Positions 1 through 8,173 of a stretch of 64,000 bases of DNA are shown in pieces; the stretch's first letter is position 1; each line of letters opens with the position of its first letter. The notes below the pieces were generated by a model. The model searched no databases. It saw only the letters and a list, made by a program, of their open reading frames with translations, and had not been told where the DNA came from. The translations under genes were made by a program, and so were the position numbers. Source of the stretch: Nonomuraea glycinis (GTDB lineage: Bacteria; Actinomycetota; Actinomycetes; Streptosporangiales; Streptosporangiaceae); contig NZ_BMNK01000016.1 in assembly GCF_014646515.1 (NCBI RefSeq), positions 172,465-236,464 on the forward strand, in the 5' to 3' direction.

Positions 1-1
1 G

Positions 2-250
2 GTGCTGACCGAAGGGCTGCGGCAGGAGTCCGGCCCCGACTTGCGGGTCACCCTCGTCTCGCCGGGCTTCACCGACACGGAGGGCGTGGGCAAGGGAGGG
101 AGCCCCGAGGCAGCGGCGGCACTGCTCCAGCAGCGTGCCGAGATCGCCATGCCGCCCTCGGCCGTCGCTTCCGCCATCGGTTATGCGATCGAGCAGCCTG
201 ATGGCGTCGACATCAGCGAGATCGTCGTCCGCCCTACCGTGCAAGCCTGA
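2..250 (+). CDS. SDR-family oxidoreductase, C-terminal part
   Basis: This is the tail of a short-chain dehydrogenase/reductase; the Rossmann core, with its cofactor and catalytic Tyr/Lys residues, lies before the window. The visible part carries the LRVTLVSPGFTDTEG stretch, which corresponds to the 'V..I.PG...T' segment following the catalytic helix in SDRs. The C-terminal ISEIVVRPTVQA is the typical last strand of SDRs that act on small carbonyl compounds. The first visible GTG is inside the gene, not its real start. The substrate cannot be inferred. Confidence 0.75.
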   Translation: MLTEGLRQESGPDLRVTLVSPGFTDTEGVGKGGSPEAAAALLQQRAEIAMPPSAVASAIGYAIEQPDGVDISEIVVRPTVQA

Positions 251-377
251 CGATCAGCACGGACGGCCGCCGCCCCGGCCTGTGACGTGGGTGTTCCGTT
301 CCTGAGCGGAACAGGGCGACATCCCGCCCTTCGCCTCTGTGTACTGGGGGTCCAACGGAATCGAAGGGGAGCGGATC

Positions 378-779
378 TTGGGAATCAGACGAGCGGTGTC
401 CGTCGGCACGGCCACTCTCATGGCGGCGTTCTTTCTCACCGGGAACGCGGGCGTCGCGTCGGCTCAGGACTGGCTGGGAGACTGCCCCAAGGGCAGTATC
501 TGCGCCTACAGCGGGGTGAGCGGGTCAGGAAAGCGGTGCAACTGGGCGGGGAACGACGCCAACTGGGCGGGCGGGGCGCGGCCGTGCTCGTTCAGCGGCA
601 AGGTGAAGTCGCTGTGGAACAACGGCAACGCGGGCAATCTGGACGATGTCCATCTCGTCACCTGCGGCGGCGCGCATTGGGCCCTGCTCAACGGCCAGCA
701 GGAGGCGTGGACCAACCCGACGGAGGACCCCGGCCGGGGCCATATCTGTATCAAGTCGCATAAATGGTTCAACAGGTAG
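378..779 (+). CDS. Secreted peptidase-inhibitor I36-like small protein
   Basis: A 133-aa exported protein. I chose the TTG start because it follows a GGGGAG ribosome site by about six bases and gives a clean signal peptide: basic MGIRR, a hydrophobic stretch, then an AxA-like VASAQ cleavage site near residue 26. The mature part is Cys- and Trp-rich, with CPKGSICAYSG near its start and further cysteines in CNWAG, CSFSG and HLVTC. This spacing resembles the I36 (Streptomyces metalloproteinase inhibitor-like) beta/gamma-crystallin fold. Inhibitory activity is a family inference. No operon partner is visible. Confidence 0.6.
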   Translation: MGIRRAVSVGTATLMAAFFLTGNAGVASAQDWLGDCPKGSICAYSGVSGSGKRCNWAGNDANWAGGARPCSFSGKVKSLWNNGNAGNLDDVHLVTCGGAHWALLNGQQEAWTNPTEDPGRGHICIKSHKWFNR

Positions 780-783
780 CGGA

Positions 784-969
784 TCACCGCTGCTCGGTGA
801 CGCGGGCCACCAGGTCTTCCGTCACCCGCTCACGGCCGAAGAACCGCGCCGCGTCCTCCGCCCGGAAGGTGGCGAGCCCTGCGTACGGCGAGGCCGCGCC
901 GTCGGCGGGCTCGGCCGGTTCCTCGCTGATGCTCCCAGGCCCGTGGACGGCAGACTTTCTTTTACGCAA
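784..969 (-). pseudogene. Remnant of an nSTAND1-type NTPase (N-terminal border)
   Basis: The 61-aa reading frame contains SPYAGLATFRAEDAARFFGRE followed by LTEDLV-like residues. This is the hallmark entry sequence of the nSTAND1 NTPase domain found in large actinobacterial WD40 or effector-associated STAND proteins, just before the P-loop. Translation stops directly afterwards, with no Walker A motif and no sensor domain. Only the first ~35 residues of the domain survive, so it cannot be functional as a STAND protein. Confidence 0.55.
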
Positions 970-970
970 G

Positions 971-1123
971 TCAGCTCGGCACGATGGGCGTATGGCTGAT
1001 GCGCTGGAGAGTCGAGATGCGTGGTCGAACGACCAGGTCGAGGTCGGGCACGTGCAGGACGCTGGTCTCGTCGGTGTCGCTGTGGCCGACCTCGACGATG
1101 CGGATGGCGACGTTGCGCCTCAT
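971..1123 (-). CDS. Possible 50-aa ORF, unrecognised
   Basis: A short ATG-started frame (MRRNVAIRIVEVGHSDTDE...) with an alternating hydrophobic/charged pattern that looks protein-like. It lies just upstream of the nSTAND1 scrap and on the same strand. It may therefore be a piece of the same destroyed gene, for example part of an effector-associated domain. No good ribosome site precedes it. I do not recognise a family. Confidence 0.22.
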   Translation of the reverse strand: MRRNVAIRIVEVGHSDTDETSVLHVPDLDLVVRPRISTLQRISHTPIVPS

Positions 1124-1274
1124 CTGCACTTGTGTCAACACAAACTAGTGCCGCATCAGGCAACGTTCGCCCTCACCAGGGAGAGCTAACCTGGCCCACC
1201 CGTCGCAGAGAGTGTCAGTAGGCAGTGCGATGCTGACGCCAACAACTCCGCTCACGGTGATCAATGGGGGGCCG

Positions 1275-1988
1275 ATGCCTGGTGAACGATCAGGGTCTGA
1301 CTTGTCCTCGGTCGGCTTCGACTCTGCTTGGTGTGCCACCGACCTGGGTGAATACCGACCCTGCCGCTACACCTATGAGTACTACCCCTACGAGAGCCTG
1401 CCACCTCTCGACTTCACCGAGTTCACGGGCGCCTTTCAATGGCTCGGTGGTACCGGCGAACCCGTTCCCGAACAGGTCACGGCGCTCAATCACTTGGCAG
1501 AGAACCTTGCGGCCGAGGGCGTGACGCTGCCTCGGGACTTCGTCACCTTCCAGGCCGACTTGAAGCTGCACCGCTCGCTGGATGAGGTCTCGGTGACCTG
1601 CTGCTGGACCGATATCTCAGAGCCCCTGCCCAGTCCGGTCGAGCCGGGTGCCTTCGTCGTGCGATTCCTGCGGGATCAACAGGACTGCGTCATCTGGTAC
1701 CTCTACCTCCGTCCTTCGGGTGAGGCGTTCGTGGTGCACTCCTATCTCGACTACGAATACGAGTACGAGGCACGGCGCGATGGTGAAGAGACGGAGACCA
1801 ATCTCGACGATCCGGAGGAGCAAAGGGCTGCAATCCTCTGGTGTGCACCTTCGTTCGAGGAGTTCGCCCATCGGTTCTGGATTGAGAACCGTCTCTGGCA
1901 TGCCCTCAACAGCAATGACCTGTCCGGACTCGAGCCTCAGATGCGTGACTACTTGCGCCACTACGCGCCGCCTGGGATACCCGCATGA
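1275..1988 (+). CDS. Hypothetical protein, possibly SUKH (SMI1/KNR4)-like
   Basis: A 237-aa soluble acidic protein. I prefer ATG 1275, six bases after a run of G's; a GTG at 1212 and an ATG at 1230 are in the same frame. The middle holds PGAFVVRFLRDQQDCVIWYLYL, a pattern seen in actinobacterial proteins often labelled SMI1/KNR4-like, and the protein is rich in Tyr, Glu and Trp. SUKH proteins often serve as immunity proteins against nuclease toxins, but no toxin gene is adjacent here. The family assignment is tentative. Confidence 0.5.
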   Translation: MPGERSGSDLSSVGFDSAWCATDLGEYRPCRYTYEYYPYESLPPLDFTEFTGAFQWLGGTGEPVPEQVTALNHLAENLAAEGVTLPRDFVTFQADLKLHRSLDEVSVTCCWTDISEPLPSPVEPGAFVVRFLRDQQDCVIWYLYLRPSGEAFVVHSYLDYEYEYEARRDGEETETNLDDPEEQRAAILWCAPSFEEFAHRFWIENRLWHALNSNDLSGLEPQMRDYLRHYAPPGIPA

Positions 1989-2015
1989 CCGTGCATTGAA
2001 CGAGATCATGTGCGG

Positions 2016-2800
2016 ATGGCAGAGCGGGTACGCGTTCGCGAGATCGATGGCGACGAGGGGCAGCGCCTGCTGCGGATCATCCGTAGAGGCACCGGTTCGG
2101 TGGTGACTTGGCGGCGGGCACAGATGGTGTTGATATCCGTGCAGGGCATGCCCGTGGCAAAGATCGCCGAGGTGACGTTCACCAGCGCGGACCGGATCCG
2201 GGATGTGATCCACAACTTCAACGCTGACGGCTTCGACTCGCTCTACCCGAAGTACAAGGGCGGCCGGCCCAGAACCTTCAGCCTCCCGGAGCGCCGGGAG
2301 ATCAAGAAGATCGCCAAGTCCAGGCCGACCGAGAGCACGGCCTGCCGTTTTCGACTTGGATCCTGGCCAAGCTGGCCGACTTCTTGGTCGCAGAGGGGGT
2401 GGTCGACGACATCAGCCACGAGGGCCTGCGGGTCCTGCTCCGCGAGGAGGGCGTCTTGTTTCAACGCATAAAGACCTGGAAGACCTCCCGCGACCCCGAT
2501 TACGCCGCCAAGAAAGCCCGCGTCGAGCACCTCTACGCGATCGCCGACGGCGAGGTCATACCCGAGGACGGCGAGCCTGAAGTCGTCTTCTGCCTGGACG
2601 AGTTCGGTCCGCTCAACCTCCAGCCCCACCCGGGCCGACAGTGGGCCGGGCGCGGAGGACGGCACAAGGATCCTGCCCGAGAGCCACGGCCCCGCAGGCG
2701 GGCGACCTACACCCGCCCGCACGGAGTCAGGCACCTGTTCGCCGCCTACGACCTGGGCAAGGACAAGCTCTACGGTCACATCAAGCCGAAGAAGAACCGG
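2016..2800 (+). mobile_element. IS630-family transposase remnant, frameshifted and truncated
   Basis: The N-terminal half, starting MAERVRVREIDGDEGQ, carries the helix-turn-helix and the KGGRPRTFSLPERREI linker typical of IS630/Tc1 transposases. Around position 2330-2345 the frame shifts; the neighbouring frame resumes with LPFSTW-like and GVVDDISHEGLRVLLREEG. The first DDE aspartate is visible in CLDEFGPLNLQP, but similarity ends abruptly after HIKPKKNR near 2800, so the rest of the catalytic core is missing. I see no intact terminal inverted repeats. The element is dead. Confidence 0.85.
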
Positions 2801-2866
2801 AATGACCAAACCCCGGACCCGCCCCGTACGACGGCGCGGGACAGTCCGCGCGCCCGCACAACCGCC

Positions 2867-3742
2867 TCAGCCGTGACGGCGCCCGTCGAGGGCGGTGCGC
2901 AGGGCGGCGATGAAGGCGGTGGTGGCGGGCGGGTCGGGCGGCTCGCCGAACGCCGCCAGGTGGATCCGGCGCCGCGCGACGGTCAGTTCGGTGGCCTGGA
3001 CCCCGTCCGCGTGGTGGGTGCGCAGAGCCAGTCCCGGCATGGTGGTGACGCCCAGCCCGGCGGCGACGAAGGCCTGCTGGACGAGGACGTCGTCGCTGCT
3101 GTAGGCGATGCGCGGGGTGAACCCGGCGTCCTCGCAGATTCGGACGAGGTCGCCGCGGCAGTTGGGGCACCCGGCGATCCAGGCCGAGTCCCGGTGGTCG
3201 GCGAGGGTCTGCCCGGACTCGCTGCTGAGCAGGTACACCGGGTCGTCGAGCAGGTAGGAGTAGCGGATGCCGTCGTCCGGCATCGTGTCCTCGTACGAGA
3301 ACACGATGGCCAGGTCCGCCGCTCCCGCGCGCAGCATCCGGCGGGCGGCCGTGGGATGGGCGTCGCCGAGGTGCAGTTCGATGTTCGGGTACGACTCGCG
3401 CAGGGCCACGGCCGCCGCGGGGACCAGGGCGCTCAGGGCGGAGCTGAAGGCGACGAGCCGAACCCGGCCGGTCCGCAGCCCGAGCTGGGCGTCCAGTTCG
3501 GCGCCGGCGGCGTCGACCCGGCCGACGATCTCCGTGGCACGGCGGGCGAGCAGTTCGCCTTCGGGGGTGAGCCGGATGCCGCGCCCGACCCGCTGGATGA
3601 GCCTGGCGCCGGTCGCCGCCTCCAGCCGGGCCAGGTGGTGGCTGACGGAGGGCTGCGAGTAGTGCAGAGCCTTGGCGGCTTCGGTGACCGAGCCGTGAGC
3701 GGCGACCGCGGCCAGGACGCGCAGCCGGACGATATCAAGCAT
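2867..3742 (-). CDS. LysR-family transcriptional regulator
   Basis: A 291-aa LysR-type regulator of normal family length. Residues 1-60 form the winged HTH (VTEAAKALHYSQPSVSHHLARLE), and residues ~90-285 form the substrate-binding domain that senses a co-inducer. The inducer-binding half is complete, with a Cys pair in AGCPNCRGD that could be worth attention. It is transcribed away from the VOC gene at 3789 across ~46 bp, the usual arrangement for LysR and its target. Its 3' end lies near the IS630 scar, so any former downstream partner has been lost. Confidence 0.9.
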   Translation of the reverse strand: MLDIVRLRVLAAVAAHGSVTEAAKALHYSQPSVSHHLARLEAATGARLIQRVGRGIRLTPEGELLARRATEIVGRVDAAGAELDAQLGLRTGRVRLVAFSSALSALVPAAAVALRESYPNIELHLGDAHPTAARRMLRAGAADLAIVFSYEDTMPDDGIRYSYLLDDPVYLLSSESGQTLADHRDSAWIAGCPNCRGDLVRICEDAGFTPRIAYSSDDVLVQQAFVAAGLGVTTMPGLALRTHHADGVQATELTVARRRIHLAAFGEPPDPPATTAFIAALRTALDGRRHG

Positions 3743-3788
3743 TCATCAAGGGTATCTATGGATTTTCGCCAACAATGGCATTAGACGC

Positions 3789-4208
3789 ATGTGGCACCTC
3801 ATGGGCAGACTCCTTGAGGCCGCCACTGCGTTCTTCGGAGAACTCGGCATGGAACTGGAGGGCAAAGCACAGATCGAGGGCCCCTGGGCGGACCGCACCG
3901 TCGGACTCGACGGCGTCCGCTGCGACATCGCAATGATGCGGACCCCGGACGGCCACGGCCGGCTGGAGCTGGCGAAATACCACGCCCCCGTGGCGATCGG
4001 CGCCGGACCGCACAACCCGCCGCACAACACACTGGGCATGCATCGCGTCATGTTCGCCGTCGGCGACATCGAGGACGTCGTCGACCGCCTGCGCACGCAC
4101 GGCGCCGAACTCATCGGCGAGCTGGCCCAGTACGAGGACAGCTACCGGCTCTGCTACGTCCGCGGCCCCGAGGGGATCATCGTCGCGCTGGCCGAACAGC
4201 TCGGCTGA
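3789..4208 (+). CDS. VOC-fold (glyoxalase/bleomycin-resistance-like) protein, N-terminus eroded
   Basis: A 139-aa vicinal-oxygen-chelate protein. LEAATAFFGELGMELEG, DIAMMRTPDGHGRLELAKYHAP and the closing YRLCYVRGPEGIIVALAEQ are characteristic of this family. Normally the protein starts with a strand carrying the first metal-ligand His. Here the frame opens MWHLMGRLLEAATAF, while an ATG at 3775 in another frame reads MALDACGTSW. This suggests small indels scrambled the first ~15 residues. The remaining metal-binding residues appear intact, but activity is doubtful. The gene is probably controlled by the divergent LysR gene. Confidence 0.7.
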   Translation: MWHLMGRLLEAATAFFGELGMELEGKAQIEGPWADRTVGLDGVRCDIAMMRTPDGHGRLELAKYHAPVAIGAGPHNPPHNTLGMHRVMFAVGDIEDVVDRLRTHGAELIGELAQYEDSYRLCYVRGPEGIIVALAEQLG

Positions 4209-4214
4209 GAGCCC

Positions 4215-4322
4215 GTCGCGTACGTCGCCAAGGACGGCACACCCCGCGATGTCCCGATCGCGTTCGTCTGAACCGGCTCGAAGATCGTCATGTGCACGGC
4301 GAAGAACGCGCCGAAGCGCTTT
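4215..4322 (+). pseudogene. Pyridoxamine-phosphate-oxidase-like (PPOX) gene fragment
   Basis: The frame reads VAYVAKDGTPRDVPIAFV, then a TGA where the family has Trp, then TGSKIVMCTAKNAPKRF. This matches the first two strands of F420/FMN-binding PPOX-fold proteins. There is no start codon and nothing recognisable after the fragment, so this is a short dead remnant immediately after the VOC gene. Confidence 0.6.
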
Positions 4323-4421
4323 CGCCGTGGGGCGAGAGCAGCGCCGGCGATCGGCGTCTACGCTTGCGGCCGCCCGGCCGGTAATCTGGAGCGGGTCCTT
4401 TGACCTGCCCAGATCGCGGGA

Positions 4422-5201
4422 ATGCCCAAGGCGGTGGAGATGGCGGACGAGCGCCGGTCGGTTCTACGCCGTGCCCTACACATTCTGGACATCTTCAAGG
4501 ACGCCGAGGGCGGCCTGAGCCTGTCCGAGATCAGTCGCCGGTCCGGTGTGCCACTCACCACGACCCATCGCATCGTCGGGGAGCTGCAGGAGTGGGGCGC
4601 GCTCGAACGCGATGACGCCGGTGACTACCGGGTCGGGCTGCGGCTGTGGGAGGTGGCCGCCCTCTCCCCCCGGTCCGTGGGGCTGCAGCGCATCGCCCTG
4701 CCGTTCATGCAGGATCTTTTCGAGACGGCGCACCGCGGCGTGCACCTCGCCGTACGCGAGCAGGACCAGGTCGTGTTCGTCGAGCGGTTCGTCAGCCCGG
4801 AAGTGGCCAGTGATCGCCCTCGAGTGGGCGGACGTTATGCCCTGCACGCCACCGCGGTCGGACTGGTGCTGCTCGCGCACGCGCCGCCCGAGCTGCAGGA
4901 GGAGATCATCGGCGGGCCGCTGGTGGCGTTCACGTCGCGGACCTACACGAGCGGGCGCGAGCTGCGGCAGGCGCTCGCCGAGATCCGGCGGTTCGAATAC
5001 GCGATCAGCGACCGGCAGATCAGCCCGAAGTACGCCTCGGTCGCCGCGCCCATCTACGGCTCCGACAACAGCGTCGTCGCCGCGCTCTCCCTCATCGTGC
5101 CGCACGTCGAGTCGCCAGGACCCAGCCTCCCGTACCTGGTCCAGGCCACCGCGCGCGGGATCTCGCGGGCCCTCGGAGCGCCTGCGAAGCAAACTCGCTG
5201 A
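4422..5201 (+). CDS. IclR-family transcriptional regulator of the downstream catabolic operon
   Basis: A 259-aa regulator. Residues ~12-65 form the IclR winged HTH (LSLSEISRRSGVPLTTTHRIV), and residues ~80-250 form the effector-binding domain, with RYALHATAVGLVLLA and SVAAPIYGSDNSVVAALSLIVP. An ATG at 4440 is an alternative start. The gene precedes, in the same direction, a five-gene catabolic set that begins 113 bp later. A 15-bp palindrome of IclR type lies between them, so it is most likely the local substrate-responsive switch. Confidence 0.9.
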   Translation: MPKAVEMADERRSVLRRALHILDIFKDAEGGLSLSEISRRSGVPLTTTHRIVGELQEWGALERDDAGDYRVGLRLWEVAALSPRSVGLQRIALPFMQDLFETAHRGVHLAVREQDQVVFVERFVSPEVASDRPRVGGRYALHATAVGLVLLAHAPPELQEEIIGGPLVAFTSRTYTSGRELRQALAEIRRFEYAISDRQISPKYASVAAPIYGSDNSVVAALSLIVPHVESPGPSLPYLVQATARGISRALGAPAKQTR

Positions 5202-5208
5202 ACATACC

Positions 5209-5223
5209 TTCCGATATGCGGAA
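5209..5223 (+). promoter_or_regulatory. Probable IclR operator
   Basis: A perfect palindrome TTCCG-ATATG-CGGAA. TTCCG/CGGAA half-sites spaced by five bases resemble known IclR-family operators. It sits just after the IclR stop codon and ~90 bp before the binding-protein start, where it could control transcription of the operon. That this particular protein binds it is inferred. Confidence 0.6.
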
Positions 5224-5314
5224 AGGCGGGTAGTTGTTGCGGGGATGTGGCGCGAGTCTCATTTTGGTCGGCAAGGGGGCTGTGAGCCGGCCAGGCCGCA
5301 TCTAGGAGTGAATC

Positions 5315-6370
5315 GTGCCCGTCAACGCGTTCACCTCGTTCTCCCTGGACCGTAGGTCCTTGTTCCTGTTGACCGCCGCCGCTGCGGGCTCTTCCTTGCT
5401 GGCCGCGTGCGGCTCGGATGCCGCCGGTACGAGCGGCGACGGCATGAAGACCACGTTTCTGAGCTACCTTCCGCTGGAAACCCTGTCGCTCACGCCCGAA
5501 TTGCTGGCGGTCGCGGGCGGTCACTTCACCAAGCACGGGCTGGAGGTGACGCTGCAGCCGGTCAAGGGATCACCGCAGGCCATGCAGACGCTGCTGGCGG
5601 GCATCTCGCCGATCACCCGGCTGGGGCAGATCGACGTCATGACCGCGATCGCGGACACCGCCCAGCCGCTGGTCAGCATCGGTACGCTCACCCGGGGCTC
5701 GTCCCTGCGCTTCGTCTACAGCAAAAAGAAACACCCGCTGGAGAAGCCCGAAGACTTCGTCGGCCAGACGATGGGCGTCCCGTCCGAGGGCGGGACCAGC
5801 GACAAGGTGGTCTCGCTCGTGCTGGCCGGCTCCGGGCTCGACCCCAAGCAGACCAAGCGTCAGGTCGTCGGGCTCACCCCCGGGACGTTCGACCTGGTGC
5901 AGCAGGGCCGCATCGCCGGCTATGTGGTCAGCATCGACACCGCCAACATCCTGGCCGCCCAGAACCCCGACGCCGGCATCTTCGACCCCGCCCAGTACGT
6001 CAAGTCCGACTCGCAGGTCTACGTCACCACCAAGGACGCCACGAAGAAGGACACCGGGATCCTCAAGGCGTTCATGGCGGGCATCCACGACGCGCTGGCG
6101 GCGATCGTGGCCGACGAGTCACTCGACGAGACCATCAAGCAGCTGCGCGGCAAGTACTCCTTCGCCACCCTCGACGACGACAAGATCGCCAAGGCGAGCC
6201 TGACCATGATGCGGAAGCTCTGGACCGGCGGGGACCCGAGCAAGCCGCTGCTCGTCACCGACGAGTCGGCCTGGACCGCCGGGTACAAAGAGCTCACGGA
6301 CGCCGGAGCCGCCAAGTCCGGGGGCACCGCCACCACCTGGTTCGACAACAGCCTCCTGCCCAAGACCTGA
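5315..6370 (+). CDS. ABC-transporter substrate-binding lipoprotein (NMT1/SsuA-like)
   Basis: A 351-aa lipoprotein. The N-terminus has a twin-arginine-like DRRSLFLL followed by a hydrophobic stretch and a lipobox ending LLAAC (Cys32), so it is exported and anchored outside the membrane. The mature part has the periplasmic-binding fold of nitrate/taurine/THI5-type receptors (LAVAGGHFTKHGLEVTLQPV; ... VDGLTPG-like strands). The GTG start follows a GGAG site. No permease or ATPase gene is present, so it is an orphan receptor or uses a distant transporter. It is the first gene of the IlvD-AcnX operon, which suggests it captures the pathway's substrate. Confidence 0.88.
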   Translation: MPVNAFTSFSLDRRSLFLLTAAAAGSSLLAACGSDAAGTSGDGMKTTFLSYLPLETLSLTPELLAVAGGHFTKHGLEVTLQPVKGSPQAMQTLLAGISPITRLGQIDVMTAIADTAQPLVSIGTLTRGSSLRFVYSKKKHPLEKPEDFVGQTMGVPSEGGTSDKVVSLVLAGSGLDPKQTKRQVVGLTPGTFDLVQQGRIAGYVVSIDTANILAAQNPDAGIFDPAQYVKSDSQVYVTTKDATKKDTGILKAFMAGIHDALAAIVADESLDETIKQLRGKYSFATLDDDKIAKASLTMMRKLWTGGDPSKPLLVTDESAWTAGYKELTDAGAAKSGGTATTWFDNSLLPKT

Positions 6371-6400
6371 GCGGGACCGCCCCAGACCTGGAGGAACCGG

Positions 6401-8122
6401 ATGTCCGCCCAGAGTGCTTCTCCCTCACGGCTGCGCAGCGAAGTCCCGGTCGGCAGTCCGCGCTGGGCCACCAGACGTGCGCAATGGCGCGCGCTCGGCC
6501 TGACCGACGAGGATCTCACCAAGCCCAAGATCGCGATCGTGAACTCCTCTTCCGGGCTGGCTCCGTGCTTCAGCCACCTGGACCCCATCGCCGCCGCGGT
6601 CAAGCGATCGGTCGAGGCGGCCGGCGGGGTGGCGTTCGAGATCCGTACGGTCGCGCCGACGGACTTCATCATGAGCGCGGGCGCGAGCGGCGGCTACGTC
6701 CTGTCCAGCCGCGACCTGCTCGCCAACGACATCGAGGCCGTCGTCGAGGGCGCCCAGCTCGACGGCATGGTCTGCCTGGCCTCGTGCGACAAGACGACCC
6801 CCGGCCAGTTGATGGCCGCGGCCCGGCTCGACGTGCCGGCCCTGATCCTGTCCTGCGGCTACCAGAGCTGCGGGACGCTCGACACGGGTGAGCGAGTGGA
6901 CATCGAGGAGGTGTTCCTGCGCGCGGGCGGGCTCAAGTTCGGCGGGATCACCTTCGACGGCCTGTGCGACCTGAGCGCCCGCGCGATCACCGGGCCCGGC
7001 GTGTGCACCGGCATGGGCACCGCGAACTCCATGCACGTCGTCGCCGAGGCGCTCGGCATGACCCTGCCGGGCTCGGCGCCGGTGCGGGCGAACAGCGAGC
7101 CGATGTGGCGGGCCGTCGAGGCGAGCGGCGCGGCGATCGTCGGGGCGGTCCTCGCGGGCCGCCGGCCGCGTTCGATCCTGACGCCGGCCGCGTTCGCGAA
7201 CGCGGTGATGGCGGTTCTCGCGGTCAGCGGCTCGATCAACTGCGTCAAACACCTGCAGGCGATCGCCCGCGAGGCGGACTCCGAGGTCGACGTATACCGA
7301 CTTTTCGAGAAATATGCCGACACGATCAGGCCGTTGTCCGCCGTACGGCCCAACGGCGAGGACACCATCGAGGAGTTCGAGGACGCCGGCGGCGCCCTCG
7401 CGGTCCTCAAGCAGCTCGGCGACGCTCTCGCCGGTGAGGCGGTCACCGTCACCGGGGAGACGACCGGGGACAGGGTGGCCCGTGCGGTGGTGAAGGACGA
7501 GCGGATCATCCGGCCGCTGAGCGATCCGCGCGCCGGCCATCCGACCGTGGTGGTGGTACGCGGCTCGCTCGCACCCGACACGGCCATCGTGAAGCTGTCG
7601 GTCACCGAGGACCGGCCCCCGACGTTCGAGGGCACCGCCCGCGTCTTCGACGACGCCCTGTCGGCCATCGCCGCCATCGAGGGCGGCGTGGTACGGCCCG
7701 GTGACGTCCTGGTCCTGCGCGGGGTCGGCCCGGTCGGCACACCCGGCATGGGTATGGCCTCCCAGACCGTCTTCGCGCTCAACGGGGCCGGCCTGACCGA
7801 GCAGGTCGCCGTGGTGACCGACGGGCAACTGTCCGGCCTGGTCAACAAGGGCATCGTCGTCGGCGAGGTCTCGCCCGAAGGCGTGCTGCCGGGGCCGCTC
7901 GGCGTGGTGGCGGACGGCGACCGGATCTCCATCGACCTGCGCGCCCGCCGCGCCGATCTCCTCGTCGACGACGCGGAGCTGGCCCGGCGCCACGCGAACC
8001 GGGCCCGGCATCAGGTCCCCGGCGGGAGATCCGGCTGGCTCCCCGTCTACGCGCGTTCGGTCGAGCCGCTCCCCCGCGGCGCGACGCTCCGCGGCAACGA
8101 CCTCCCCACGACCCGCCCCTGA
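6401..8122 (+). CDS. IlvD/Edd-family Fe-S dehydratase
   Basis: A 573-aa dehydratase that would remove water from a 2,3-dihydroxy acid or sugar acid. The three iron-sulfur cysteines of the family are present: Cys56 (GLAPCFSHL), Cys129 (LASCDKTTPG) and Cys202 (GPGVCTGMGTANSM). The catalytic-serine loop is VVTDGQLSGLVNKG. It is clearly not the biosynthetic IlvD, because the first motif differs from the usual GPCNMHL and no ilv genes are nearby. A strong GGAGGA site precedes ATG. It lies 30 bp after the receptor gene and ahead of a second dehydratase system (AcnX), so the pathway probably has two dehydration steps or two related substrates. Confidence 0.9.
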   Translation: MSAQSASPSRLRSEVPVGSPRWATRRAQWRALGLTDEDLTKPKIAIVNSSSGLAPCFSHLDPIAAAVKRSVEAAGGVAFEIRTVAPTDFIMSAGASGGYVLSSRDLLANDIEAVVEGAQLDGMVCLASCDKTTPGQLMAAARLDVPALILSCGYQSCGTLDTGERVDIEEVFLRAGGLKFGGITFDGLCDLSARAITGPGVCTGMGTANSMHVVAEALGMTLPGSAPVRANSEPMWRAVEASGAAIVGAVLAGRRPRSILTPAAFANAVMAVLAVSGSINCVKHLQAIAREADSEVDVYRLFEKYADTIRPLSAVRPNGEDTIEEFEDAGGALAVLKQLGDALAGEAVTVTGETTGDRVARAVVKDERIIRPLSDPRAGHPTVVVVRGSLAPDTAIVKLSVTEDRPPTFEGTARVFDDALSAIAAIEGGVVRPGDVLVLRGVGPVGTPGMGMASQTVFALNGAGLTEQVAVVTDGQLSGLVNKGIVVGEVSPEGVLPGPLGVVADGDRISIDLRARRADLLVDDAELARRHANRARHQVPGGRSGWLPVYARSVEPLPRGATLRGNDLPTTRP

Positions 8123-8134
8123 CCTGTCCACGCC

Positions 8135-8164
8135 GCGTCGAACCCTTCAGCGTCGAACCCTTCA
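8135..8164. repeat. 15-bp tandem duplication between two operon genes
   Basis: GCGTCGAACCCTTCA occurs twice in direct succession, filling the gap between the IlvD stop and the ribosome site of the FAD oxidoreductase. It is an exact duplication and probably recent slippage. Confidence 0.9.
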
Positions 8165-8173
8165 GGAGAAGGA

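Noticed and set aside
2384..3784. Long plus-strand ORF (466 aa) running through the LysR gene
   Set aside because: Its first ~140 residues are the shifted part of the IS630 transposase; the rest is antisense to a perfectly conserved LysR gene.
6425..8131. 568-aa minus-strand ORF opposite the IlvD gene
   Set aside because: Composition is Arg/Gly/Asp/His low complexity, as expected for antisense of GC-rich coding sequence; the plus-strand protein has all family motifs.
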